50,995 nt of DNA, taken from contig JAPDRN010000191.1 in NCBI GenBank assembly GCA_030247855.1, positions 1-50,995 of the forward strand, given 5' to 3'. This DNA comes from Knufia peltigerae. Its lineage: Eukaryota > Ascomycota > Eurotiomycetes > Chaetothyriales > Trichomeriaceae. The notes under the pieces were generated by a model, which searched no databases, was not told the origin of the DNA, and saw only the letters and a list, made by a program, of their open reading frames with translations. This document shows positions 11,360-21,228 of this stretch, one piece after another. The translations under genes were made by a program, and so were the position numbers. Positions within the stretch are counted from its first letter, which is position 1. Every line of letters begins with the position of its first letter.

Positions 11360-12550
11360 AGGTAGAGTCCGGTGACATATCACTGAGTGCCCGCATCTTG
11401 ACCCTGTAACATTTGTCTCTCACAGGACAAATGCAGCAAGCCCGAGCTTTTCTTTGATAAGGTGATTGAATGCATCCATCCACCACTGGGCGGTCTTGTT
11501 CCAGCCCCCAACAAGCGGAAACGTGTGTATGGCATGGTGAGGTTCAGACTATGGCGACCGCCCACCGATATATAAAAGTGTCCAGGATTCTTGCAGCAGG
11601 TCCAGCTGAGCGAGCCAGACGGTTGGGAATTCCTGGAAGCCCATATATGCACCCACCTCAGACACAGTCAGGAACTACCGAGCCGGTGGTTGGCTACGAG
11701 TGATCGTCCCGACTACGACAGAGCCATTGTGTACCTTAAACAAGAGATCCAAAACCGCCAACAATTGAATCGAAGGAGTTTGTGTTAAAGGTCATGAGAC
11801 TCTCTAGCGGCAGGCCAACTCATCAGCCTGTTCCACATACGCGTGTAATACGCCTCGCCGTGTCTGGCATATCATCTCGGATCAAGGATGGCCGGCACCA
11901 AGGTATCCAACCTACCAATACCAAACTCGACCTTTGTACATACTCGAGTTATTTTCAAGCAAAGTGCCACGTCTGCCTAGGATCCGGCATGACTACCAGC
12001 AAATTCCTCACCAATGTGGTCCAACAAGCATGGGGTCTGCAAGTACCAACAAGGGCACATGGCTTTGATAGGCAATGCATGACAGCAGAGAACGAAAGGT
12101 GGTTTCTTGATACTCGCGAGGTAGTAATACTGGAACTACCTCCAGCGTCAATAAGTTCGTAGCTATCATCGTGGACCACTATCTAGACTATTTTCGTCCT
12201 CATGGTTTTGTCTCGCGGCAACCAAATCATCAAGTCAATACATAGTAACGCGATGACATTGTCAAACCGACAACAGCCACAAATAAAAAAGCCACCAATC
12301 CTGACAGAGTACTCCCTCCTGGAGGGTTTTGTATCACCAATCGGGCGGTGTGTTTTGGTATGCTCACAAATCCCGTCCACCATTTACCTCACGAACAAGT
12401 ACAAACGTCACCCATCGTGTCCGGTCTACAAACTAAAAAGCATCGAGGGAGATATGGCGCGCAACTCGTGACTTCCGTTACTCGTACGCCGTGTTGAGAT
12501 TGTTCGATTCTGTTCCGCGAGTTCTCGACTCGACCGGAGAGATTTCCCTT
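11360..12550. other. gene-free gap between convergent genes
   Basis: The gap separates the ends of DUO1 (+) and the small-protein gene (-). Open frames of up to 126 codons occur on the plus strand, but they have no recognisable domain, no supporting splice pattern and mixed composition, so I do not call them. No repeat or transposon is visible. Confidence 0.5.
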
Positions 12551-12963
12551 TCAAATATATCCTCCCTTGTCATTTTTGCCTTGACGTTCCGACCTGGTCA
12601 AGACCTCCTTGGAAGTCAAGTTTCCCACTCCCTCCAGGACACCGCCTTTACCCAATTGACCCCCGACTCCCTCGTTGACGCCATCCTGAACGGCGTCGAC
12701 GTTTTTGTCGCCCGTGATCTTGGTTTGACCCAGTTTGTCTAAACGAGGGCGTGGGTGAGAAAAGGACTTTGTGACAGCCGGGGCGGCGGGTACGAAGGAG
12801 AGGAAACAATCCCGTCTCTCCCTCTCCTGCCAAAATTTCGCAAAGACGTACCTTTTGCGACGTAACTGGTCTTGTTTTCACCCCACCATCCCAAGACCTT
12901 ATCTTCTACCCATGGTACCCAATTCTCGTATTGTTTGTTGTACCAATTCTTTGCACCTTCCAT
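12551..12963 (-). CDS. conserved small fungal protein (99 residues), function unknown
   Basis: Exons 12963-12852 and 12738-12551 flank a 113-base intron (GTACGT donor, TTTAG acceptor), giving 99 residues. The join restores one continuous hydrophilic protein: an aromatic N-terminal half with NWVPWVEDKVLGWWGENKT, then TKITGDKNVDAVQDGVNEG, a glycine-rich stretch with GGQLGKGGVLEGVGN, and a charged tail ending NDKGGYI. This arrangement matches a family of about 90-110 residue proteins that I recall from many filamentous ascomycetes, often with no assigned role. No signal peptide or membrane segment is seen. The ATG at 12963 was chosen because it starts the conserved part; the frame upstream is open but Pro/Ser-rich and unlike the family. 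Function is not inferred. Confidence 0.85.
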
Positions 12964-13880
12964 GATTGACCACCTTGGGGATACAGTGCGACGGTTTGGG
13001 GGATGTATGGGAGATGGAGTCGGGCGGGGAGGGGAGACGGGGTAGCTCGATCGACAATGTATACTGTGACAGTGTGCTTCGAGGGAGGAATGGAACAAAT
13101 TCCCCCAAGTGTATCTGTTGTAAGAGTACGAGTAGAGTAGAGCGAGTTCGTATACAATACAGACAAGGTAACCTCGAGGGGAATGTAGAATTTTTCTTTT
13201 CTATTCAACGAGAAGCGGCAAAAGGGAAAGAAGGGGGCATGATGGCATCATGTGGACATTTTCAGTGCCAGGAGGAGGAGGAGAGGGAGAGGAGCATGTG
13301 GTAGACAGGAATGACAAGCCCTTGGGGGGGTTTTGTGGCTGGTACGTCAGTTCAGTCACACTCCTTCAATCACTCAACACACCGCACGGGAGTACGAGTA
13401 CAGCGAAGAGGGAACATGCAGGGAAGTGGCTTTGCGGTAGGTGGGATTGTGTTGTAGAAAGTTGGAATATGGCAAAAGAGAACGAGGAGTGGACGGGGGG
13501 TGGTGTTGATGATGACGTAGTTTACAAGGATTAACCCTGGACGCGAATTCGAAAGAGAGAACAAAAGGCAAAGGAGCCTTGGAAGACAAGGGGATTTGAT
13601 GATCGAAGAAAAACTAGGATCGCTTCAGGCATGGGATCTCTTTTTTCCTACCAGATACTCGTGATACTCGAGGGAAATACTTTGTAAGGAGTACTTTTCT
13701 TGCTCATACTCGTACGGTAAGTGTTTTTGATCAAATGACGTGGCAACTGAGTCTAGGTATGCATTTGATTGATGCTTCTAATCACTACCACCTACTTATT
13801 GGCACTTGTACTCCGGCACAGCTTCAGACTTCCACCTTTCGACTTGTCTTCGCCCGTCTCTCTCCGAATCCCGGTGGTTC
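12964..13880. other. upstream region of the small-protein gene and 3' flank of the NITSP gene
   Basis: No gene is supported. On the minus strand the part next to the small-protein start is pyrimidine-rich, as in many fungal leaders. Repeated TACTCG/CGAGTA words occur at about 13120-13140 and 13655-13715. Confidence 0.5.
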
Positions 13881-14215
13881 CTACTGACAAGGCGATGTGA
13901 TGTTGTCCCAAACCTGCCGGTTACATTCTTGATGTTCCAGACCTTCGTGGGGTGAGGTGATGTTTTCAAACACCTCATACGGCGAAGTGATGTTGGCCGA
14001 GGTCTCGCGGGGCGAAGTAATATTGTGAAAGACTTCATACGGCGAAGTGATGTTATACTTGATCATTTCGTATGGTGATGTGATATTGTCGACGGCTTCG
14101 TACGGTGAAGTGATGTTGTACGTGATCATTTCCCACGGCGACGTGATGTTGCCCGAAGTTTGCCGTGGAGATGTTATATTGTCAAACACTTCCACTTCGT
14201 GTGGCGACGTGATGT
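13881..14215 (-). repeat. degenerate coding tandem repeat (NITSP units)
   Basis: Ten 15-base blocks encode NITSP, mostly spaced 30, 33 or 36 bases apart, with one 60-base interval. The blocks differ at third positions (for example AACATCACGTCGCCA, AATATAACATCTCCA, AATATTACTTCGCCC), so this is an old repeat and not a fresh microsatellite expansion. Confidence 0.85.
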
Positions 14216-14411
14216 TGTCCAAGTAACTGCTGGCGTGAACTCCGGAGTTGACATGTTCAGACGAGGGCAAGGCATTTTGTCCGTAAAAGTCTCTTCTTGG
14301 AGAGATCCCAAACAGCGTCCGGTACGCTGTCAGTATACCGACCAACAAGCCAAAGCAAATAGCAGTAGCCACGTTGAGGGTGAGATGTTCTTGACGATCT
14401 TTGTTGCCCAT
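13881..14411 (-). CDS. membrane-anchored or secreted protein with ten NITSP repeats
   Basis: This is an unrecognised 176-residue protein from a single exon (ATG 14411, TAG 13881). Residues 13-31 form one hydrophobic segment, either a signal anchor or an uncleaved signal peptide. A short linker follows. From residue 66 the protein consists of ten exact copies of NITSP with Asn at 66, 78, 88, 99, 109, 120, 130, 140, 150 and 170. Each copy is usually followed by an aromatic or basic residue and Glu (YE, HE, WE, RE). Spacing is 10-12 residues except for one gap of 20, as if one copy were lost. Every copy is an N-glycosylation sequon (N-I-T). Nine different DNA versions encode the ten copies, so the peptide itself appears conserved. 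Two cysteines lie near the C-terminus (163, 175). Its stop is downstream of a GT2 gene on the same strand. A surface N-glycoprotein is the inference; function is unknown. Confidence 0.8.
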   Translation of the reverse strand: MGNKDRQEHLTLNVATAICFGLLVGILTAYRTLFGISPRRDFYGQNALPSSEHVNSGVHASSYLDNITSPHEVEVFDNITSPRQTSGNITSPWEMITYNITSPYEAVDNITSPYEMIKYNITSPYEVFHNITSPRETSANITSPYEVFENITSPHEGLEHQECNRQVWDNITSPCQ

Positions 14412-14809
14412 TGTTGCGTTGAAAACCCTGTATCTTGGACGTATTTGATCTGGCTACGAAACCCCAACCAAGGAAATTCCCCTGGGACGCCTTTTATACA
14501 TTTCATCACAGTCTCTCTACTCGGATGGCCCATCATCGGGTCAAACTGCCCAACATTCAGATGCAAGAGAACATACGGAGTAAAGGCAAAGGTCTTTGAG
14601 CCGCACTAGAACGACTGTCCTGCTCAGGCTCCAGCCTGTCGTTGCATTCGGCTACCATCAGATAAGGTAGCCTAACCAACGTGTTCTGCATTCATTGGTC
14701 CATTGTAAAGCCGTTCTCCCACTACCCTCTTCCCCCTCTGCAATGTTGGGTAAGACGATTCCCAAACACCAATCCCTGTCTGGTTACTGGTCGGGCTTGG
14801 GAAAAGGCG
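14412..14809. promoter_or_regulatory. 399-base spacer between GT2 and NITSP genes
   Basis: This spacer should contain the NITSP promoter and the GT2 3' end. It holds one TACGGAGTA word (14574-14582). No further gene is seen. Confidence 0.45.
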
Positions 14810-16565
14810 TCAAAGACATGCATGGACGCCCCGGTAGATAACTCTAACGACGGTGATGCTGGTTGTGATCGTCCAAATACCAAAAGCAATATACTGCATC
14901 TCTGTAGGATGGTTGCCCCGTGGGTTCCCCGATGAAAAATCAACGAAGATGGTTAGGAAACTCCAAACAAATGCAAATGGAAGGGTGAATATGTAGACCA
15001 TGACAGCAAATGGCCATCGTATATAGTTCACTTGTGTTTCGAAAGAACGCATAATGTTGTAGAAGCCGAGTATGGCACGAGAGAACAGAAATCCAGAGAA
15101 CAACGTCGGATAACCGCTGACCAAGGGTTGTCCGGTAAAGGCGAATTTGATGTTGGCCATGAACAAGAGTGGAAGGATGGTCAGTTCCTTGAAGCGCCAG
15201 AGGAAGACAAACACGTCGTCCGTGAAGATGGATCCGGGAGAGGATATCCGCTCGATGTGGTGTGCTCGTTGCCATCGTACCTTTGGGGACCGATTCACAC
15301 ATTAACAAGGAAGACATGCCATCATCAAACCATGCTAGGGCGTACCATTTGCATGAGCCATGATGTCCATGATGGTGGACTTTCAATCATGACCAGGGCG
15401 TTGCTCACGTAAAGTCGCTTCCAACCAAATTGACCCAGACATGTAGCCATATGAGCATCCTCGTTGGCCCACTGAGTTGCGAGTCAGACCTCTCTCGGCA
15501 CCCATCGCGGCGTACGCTAACTGCTGCACTTACCACTTTGGCGCCTTGAAAAGTCTGCAAGTACCAGGGAAGAAGGGCCTGTGCCAAAGCGTGGACAGAA
15601 TATGCGGTGTTCGGACCGGTCAGAATTGTCGACGACCCATTTGCTGCACAGAACGCCCGCGCTGTGTACACACCAGCTTGGAAATAGGACCTGTAGACTA
15701 AGTTCAGTAAAGAACATGGTTGACTTCGGATCATAACTGAGGAAGATGCTGCGCCAGCCTTGTCATCCCCAGCCAAGGTGGCAACAGTCATCTCAATGCA
15801 ATCTGGAAGCACAGAGGTGTCTGAGTCCGTTGACCATATCCAAGGCGTTCCGAGTTTATCTGCAATGACTTTGGAAACAAGCCATGCCGCAAATCGGATT
15901 TCCTTGATGCCAGAGTGAGGTTGCAAGATACACAAGGACGGGACAGTATCTGGGGAACTTCTCTGAGCGGTGGCCAGATCACCTTGCTGGTCTATCATCT
16001 CTGCTACTCTCATGCAGACATGTCGTAGAGCCCGTTGAGACTGCCTCTGAAGATTTTGAGCGTCATTTGGCTGGTTGCGCCGTTTCATCTCTGTTTCGAC
16101 CATAACGCCCAATGGGTCAGGAAAGGATAACACATTACTCCCAGTTGTACGGAACTCCTGATATAGACCAACGTGTTGAGCCAGAGCCGCGAGACAGATG
16201 GTTGAGGCTAGAATTCACATTGTATCGCATACCTCGTGAAAGATGTCCATCATCTCTTGGTTCTCAGTCGAGGTCCCGTCTAATGCGAGGACAAAGAACT
16301 TGACACTCTTTCCATGGCTCCTGTAGCTCTGGAGACATCTTCGAAAGTCCTTGGGGTTTTCGTTGTACCCAATTGCGCAGGCGACGCACGATGTATCTCT
16401 ATTGAGATCCTTGGCTAGTCTCTGGCGTTTTCGGGTTTTGTAAAGGTTCCATTCAAACATGAAAATCAAAGAAGCTACTTCGGCCGTGTTGACGATTTGA
16501 AGTCGAAAGATTGTCCACAGGATCAGTAACCCCAAGACCGAAGTCAGTTGCCAGGAAATCCCCAT
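14810..16565 (-). CDS. membrane GT2 processive-type glycosyltransferase
   Basis: Four exons (16565-16233, 16157-15534, 15471-15346, 15280-14810) with introns of 75, 62 and 65 bases, all in phase 0, give 517 residues. Residues 7-27 form an N-terminal membrane helix. The GT2 core begins near 58 (CVACAIGYNENP), with ALDGTS at 94-99, the DxD-type WSTDSDTSV (D222, D224), NEDAH (E323, D324) and the QxxRW signature (Q360-R363-W364). Several hydrophobic helices follow (about 385-500). These are the hallmarks of membrane polysaccharide synthases of the chitin/hyaluronan synthase superfamily, which move a sugar from a nucleotide sugar to a growing chain. The product cannot be read from sequence. It resembles fungal GT2 proteins of the Cps1/hyaluronan-synthase-like type. 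The ATG at 16565 was chosen because the longer frame begins at TTG. A GNAT gene lies 258 bases upstream. Confidence 0.88.
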
Positions 16566-16822
16566 GGCGGACAATTTCAAGCGTTTTGAAGCTGATTTTG
16601 ACGTAGCAGTTGCTAGAGGGTAGGGTACTCCGTGCCTGGTGAGCCTAGAGGCGAATATGCTCGCACCCAGAGCTCTTACTTGTTAGGGAATGGCTGCACC
16701 CTCGGGCGGGCCGTGAGGGGCGCTTCGGGCCAGAGGCACTACGCTGATCAGGTCTCCTAAATAAAGACGTCAGGCAGATCCGGGCTTACCAGGCTCAGAG
16801 ACTCACCACGCTTCTTGGGTTC

Positions 16823-17485
16823 TCAAGGCTGCAAACAGGGCTGCTCATCCTGCTGTCGAGTCCCTCTCCATACCCAACTCTCAACGCAGATCGAGCGGCC
16901 AGCTTCCATCTTATCCTCCCGAGCATGATAGTTGAAATTGCATCTTCGAAGCAGTCCCTTACTCCTGTGGTTTTCGGTGTTGAGAAAGGCCCACATAGTA
17001 GTAGAAGTAGTCGGTGCTGGCTCGATAGTGGTCTTTTGTTGGTCATGGTCGTTGCTGTTGTTTGGGGCAGAACGACGCCTCAACTTTTCCCTCTCCCAAT
17101 CTGCCAGCCAGGCAGTGAGAGCCTCGGTGGCCAAACCGCGACCCCAAAACTTCGGAGCGAGGAAAATCCCGCACGTCGGTAGAGTGTCGAGGGCATGACT
17201 TGCTACCAGACCAATCACTCGACGTCGAGACTGCGTCCCCGTGGTGGTATCTTGCAGCTCAATTCCATACGTGAGAGAGTCATTTTGTGTCATTCGCCGT
17301 ACCAGCCATTCGGCGGTTTCGGTCAGGGACTCGTCAGGTCTGCCCTGAGGCTGCCATTTCATCACTTCTTCCTCTTGCCTGAGGGCGTGGCAATCAGCCA
17401 AGTCTTGAATTGTCAGTGGACGTAGAATGAGCCTCGCCGTGCGAATCTTGCGCCGACCGTACTCTAATTCCATTTGCGCATTCAT
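16823..17485 (-). CDS. GNAT family N-acetyltransferase (RimJ/RimL-like)
   Basis: A single exon gives 220 residues with a genuine ATG at 17485. The protein fits the Acetyltransf_3 (RimJ/RimL-like) part of the GNAT superfamily, which transfers acetyl from acetyl-CoA to an amine. Evidence is RLILRPLTIQDLADCHALR near the N-terminus, the acetyl-CoA loop FWGRGLATEALTAWL (about 113-127), and NTENHRSKGLLRRCNF (about 171-186), the usual late motif in which Asn precedes a helix and the RCNF strand. An Asn/Asp/Thr-rich insert lies between the last two motifs (about 141-166), where most relatives have a short loop. The substrate is unknown. The gene is intact, and its neighbours give no clear pathway. 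Confidence 0.85.
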   Translation of the reverse strand: MNAQMELEYGRRKIRTARLILRPLTIQDLADCHALRQEEEVMKWQPQGRPDESLTETAEWLVRRMTQNDSLTYGIELQDTTTGTQSRRRVIGLVASHALDTLPTCGIFLAPKFWGRGLATEALTAWLADWEREKLRRRSAPNNSNDHDQQKTTIEPAPTTSTTMWAFLNTENHRSKGLLRRCNFNYHAREDKMEAGRSICVESWVWRGTRQQDEQPCLQP

Positions 17486-18771
17486 AGTACGACGGGGGCC
17501 TGGAATACTGATGTAGCAAGCTGACCTAGGTAAGGAACTTCTTGTGCAAGGTCGATTGAGTAGAGAATGAGATTTTCAGGGCCAGGGTACGGTCAAACTG
17601 CTCGCGGCTTCCCCCCGATCGGGAAACAGGGTGATGCTGTTCTTGCTCACCCTTGACTCACCGGCCATGGACGCGAAATTTAGGCAGCAATGGTGCGACG
17701 CTGCTACCGTGGTCGGTAGGCGCCGTGTCCCTAATTGGACTGCCGTGCTGAGACGGGAACTAGGACTCGGTCTTCTAAGCTTCTCATACTTTTGTCCGTA
17801 TTGAATCGATGTCAATGCTATACATTATACGCGCTGATGCGCCGGTAGTAAAGTCGTGAGGTTAAGTAGCATTGCAGCACTGGCTGAAGGATGGCGTCGA
17901 GGACTGCTTGTTTGACTTCGGCCCTTTTGCGTGATGGGACACTTCATTTCCAGTTTCTGTACCTGGGAACACTCGAGTTGGGAGAATTCTTCGGCGCCTG
18001 CGTCGGTTGTCGTCTCATTCGACGCAGCTGACAAGATCTCGAATAGACTCGTGCTCCGTCATCTTAAAAACGTAACCAAAGACATAATTTTAGGTCAGTT
18101 GGTGACTGATAACAATAGTGGTCTACTAAGACAGTGAGTGATCGACCACCCAAGTGTGCCGCTCTAGTATCCAAAGTTTTCATCCATGCGAGAAGCCCTT
18201 GCGAAACCTGGCTGCACGGTCTTGGTCCTGATGTCCACGCAAGCCTGCTGATCGTGAAGCCATTCTGGCGTTTCCTGGAACATTGGATACATGGGCTACT
18301 TTATGCAATTGGGCGGCATGAAGCCACAGACTAGCTTTGACCTGACTGTGGGTATAACGGGGGCTCATAGCTGTCGACAACATGTGCAGCTGGGTTTTTG
18401 TCGAACAGCTCGATCGGAGAGATGCCATTCTCTACGGTATGATGGATACATATATGACACTATGAGCGCGGCAACGAATACTGCTGACACCTCAGGCTGG
18501 GTCTGGTCGCCTGTACCGCCTGTCTCCCCCTGAATTGGCGTGCTATCCCACTTTGTCTACAAGGGTTTCACCATATCAACACTCAAGTTGCCTTTTATGG
18601 CCGGCTGGGGCTTCGTATGTAATTTACAACGTACCAAAGGTCGAGCAGACGGTTCTTGCCAAGATAAATATGCAGTTAGAAAGATAGGCTAGACAGTAGA
18701 CGATGCTGTCCTCCCCTACCTGGTCCGAGGTACGTGGCAGCGACAGGAGGCATATGGGCCGTCATCGTCTC
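17486..18771. other. gene-free gap
   Basis: Only short frames (up to 82 codons) with no recognisable domain and no convincing splice joins are present. The stretch may contain decayed coding sequence, since the next element is a broken gene, but I cannot identify any. Confidence 0.45.
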
Positions 18772-19636
18772 TCAAGCCTCTGGGATCTTGTCGCGGGTGA
18801 TGACCCATAGTTTCTTGGTATAAGGGCCCTTTGAAATCCAGGTAATGTGCATGCCAGACGTCAAGCCAATCGCATCACCGGCTCTGAAACTATGCTTGTT
18901 CCCAGTCTCTGTCTCGGTGACATCGACTTCCCCTTCCAGAAGGAGGATCATTTCGTCACCCAGAGTCCCGGTGTACGGAGTCGTCAAGGAGCCCTTATCG
19001 TCGAGGTTGGTGGCGGCGATGCCCTTGCCAGAGCGCCAACCACCTGACAAGTGCGTTCCAGTGGAGCCGCCCATCCGAATGAAATCCTGTAGAGCTCCCC
19101 AGCTACCTGAGGGCCTTCCTTGGGCTCTGTAAAGTGATGGTCGGTCTACTCCTCAGGGTTGTCAGACACATGATTGATCTGGAGGTCGACCGGTGGTTCG
19201 GGGGTGGCGTCTGTGCCGTTCCAGGTGACCCGGTATTTCTTGAAGAACGGTGCATCGATCTCCCAACGGACTTCCAGCCCTTTTGGGAGCTGATGATGCT
19301 GCCCGGGCCTACCTTGTACGTCTTCGCGGTTGAGGTGACGGTGAGGACCGCCGTCCCGTCTACGACACAGGCAGTTTCGTCTCCAAGAGGCGCCGAGTAG
19401 GTGAGTTTGTGAGAACCGTCTGCTTGAGCTCCAGGCGAGGTCGGCCCGATTCTCCAGAATCCAGAGGACAGGTCGCCTGTCGAACCAAAGGTCCGGGCAA
19501 TGGTGACCTCGCCGTGGACCTGTTTGCCTAGTTTGGGCTCCACCTACTCGAAAGGCTTCCACTCTGCTGCAGGCGGGTTTTGCAACCCTGCATGCACGAC
19601 ATGTGGCCTAGGAGGCTCTGGTCCGCGCTGAATCAT
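18772..19636 (-). pseudogene. broken bicupin (cupin_3/DUF861-like) gene
   Basis: Two cupin halves are recognisable on the minus strand but lie in three frames. The first part runs from an ATG at 19636 through an in-frame TAG at 19546 into a beta-barrel half with LTYSAPLGDETACVVDG. Near 19285 the frame shifts within KVGPGSII/PKGLEVRWEIDAPFFKKY. Near 19148 a second TAG and another shift precede the second cupin half (SLYRAQGRPSGSWGALQDF, then LGDEMILLLEGEVDVTE and FRAGDAIGLTSGMHITW), which ends at 18772. The family resembles small sugar- or ureidoglycine-type cupins; the exact reaction is not clear. No intron of usable size explains the breaks, because the candidate gaps are only about 20 bases. 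Assembly errors could explain one shift but hardly two shifts plus an in-frame stop. Confidence 0.72.
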
Positions 19637-20706
19637 GGTGGGAGGTTGCGTCCAACTGAATGTAGGCACGGAGGAACGGGATTAAGTAGACTGAATTAGT
19701 TTATTTGCTTTCATAGTTGGGCGAATACCTAGAAGAACAAACAACCCCTCTTTAGATGTCTGCGCGTGAGATCGAAGAGTGTGCCACAACTCAGGGGTCT
19801 GGAACTCAATCACAGTCTCTAAGATGTTCGGACCGCATCCGTCTTATCAGAACTTCCACAGGGCTGGGGCTATACATGGTTTTTTTCTTGGTGACGATGT
19901 CCCTTTTGTCCGTAGGCTATCAATTTGAAAGTGTGTGAGGGTGTGCTACCAGGCCACAACTTATTATACATGGCGCTTTCGTTCCACCCCCCCGCATGCT
20001 TCACGCGGGGAAAATGAGGGTTGATCCGGAGTACGTCTGATCCATTCGTACTCTCGTTGGGCTGGACCGCGCTCGCTCAGGCTGAGCTCCTGTTTCGCCC
20101 TGTCCGTCGCACCACTATTGATGTCAATATCTCTGGCATCCGAACCGCCTGCCGTAATACCTGTTGAAACGAGGAAAATGAAGATCTTTTGACGTCTCGT
20201 CCGGCAGTTACAGCCCAACGTTGCTTATCAAAAACGACAAGAAATGGTGATTGCGCCGGGACGTTCGGCCTGGCTCTCCGTCTATCAGCAAAAGAATTTT
20301 GAAGCGTCCCAAGCAATCGTTGGAAGTTTGCGAAGCCATCTTTTCTTCTGATTGGATTGAGGCACAGACGAAGGGGGAATTGCACAAAGCGAATGAAGAT
20401 AACGAAGCCGATGGCCCTATTGGAACTCACCGCCAAAGTGGGACAGTTTGTGGGTCAGACTCCCAGGGAAGGTGACCACGAACACTTGCGGAACATCACG
20501 CCCAACACCTGCGAACATGGTTTTCGGCCAAGCTGAGATGTAGTCCAGATCGGACGGTGTGAAAGTAATCAATCGGCCCCTACTCGCTGGTTCTCAGGCT
20601 ACGGCATCTGACCTCACCGACATGTCTGAAATATAAAGTATACGACGGCCAGATCCAGCGTATCTACTATGGCACAAGAAAGCCTCACCAGCCTCGACTC
20701 GACGCC
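19637..20706. other. gap between bicupin relic and ABM-like gene
   Basis: The relic and the next gene point away from each other here. A 119-codon minus-strand frame (20436-20077) has no recognised domain and is not called. No repeat was noticed. Confidence 0.45.
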
Positions 20707-21228
20707 ATGCCTATATATCTGTCTATGCAACGGGTGCGCTTCTCTAGCCCCGATGCCTACGAGAAATTCAAAGTCCTCTTTGCCGACACTCGTCGCCATC
20801 TGATGACGCTGCCCGGCTTCCTCCATCTGACGTGGTGGGAGCATCCAGACGACCGAAGCTGGTACAACGAATGCAGCTTCTGGACGAGCCGTGGCGCACT
20901 CTACGACTGGCACAAAAACGTGTACCACAAATACTGCAAGACCTGGGCCGCCAATGGGGCGATCATGGAGGACATCATCACCAACTTCGAGCTCGTCGGC
21001 ACCCGACTCTTGCGGATTTGTCCTGTCTGCAATCTAGCCCAAGACAAGAAGTACGACCTGGCTCAGGAGCAGGCCGTCCTCCACGAACAGTGCCCCCAGT
21101 GTGGCTTCCACTTCCCTGTTCTGGAGGAGACACCGTCAAGTTTTGCCGTCTTCAAGGACGCGGTGGTCGGGACAGATGACAAGGACGAAGGACGGGCTGG
21201 AGAAGACAGTTGCCCTGTGCACAAATAA
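20707..21228 (+). CDS. ABM-like alpha-beta barrel protein with C-terminal zinc ribbon
   Basis: A single exon gives 173 residues. Residues 1-100 look like a dimeric alpha-beta barrel of the antibiotic biosynthesis monooxygenase (ABM) type: a beta-strand start (MPIYLSMQRVRF), a helix with FKVLFADTRRHL, GFLHLTWWEHPDD, then CSFWTSRGALYDWHKNVYH, which matches the W-x(n)-A-L-x-x-W-x(n)-H pattern of the family. Residues 105-132 hold two knuckles, CPVC and CPQC (C105, C108, C129, C132), spaced as in a zinc ribbon, followed by GFHFPVLE. A further Cys-Pro-Val-His lies at the end. Barrels of this type bind small aromatic or haem-like ligands, while the ribbon suggests metal binding. The combined role is unknown. 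The gene faces the end of the NLR gene. Confidence 0.75.
   Translation: MPIYLSMQRVRFSSPDAYEKFKVLFADTRRHLMTLPGFLHLTWWEHPDDRSWYNECSFWTSRGALYDWHKNVYHKYCKTWAANGAIMEDIITNFELVGTRLLRICPVCNLAQDKKYDLAQEQAVLHEQCPQCGFHFPVLEETPSSFAVFKDAVVGTDDKDEGRAGEDSCPVHK

Noticed and set aside
11782..12162. 126-codon plus-strand frame after DUO1
   Set aside because: No recognisable family and no sensible start context. It lies in the 3' flank between convergent genes.
13881..14215. NITSP block as a plain DNA satellite
   Set aside because: Units differ at synonymous sites and spacing varies in codon steps only, with one continuous frame from ATG to stop.
13881..14411. Reading the NITSP gene as a dikaritin-type (ustiloxin-like) RiPP precursor
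   Set aside because: Repeats lack the paired basic Kex2 sites that flank cores in known precursors, and no UstY-like or other tailoring gene was seen nearby.
20077..20436. 119-codon minus-strand frame
   Set aside because: No domain recognised. Attempts to join it to an upstream exon near 20519 did not give a convincing protein.
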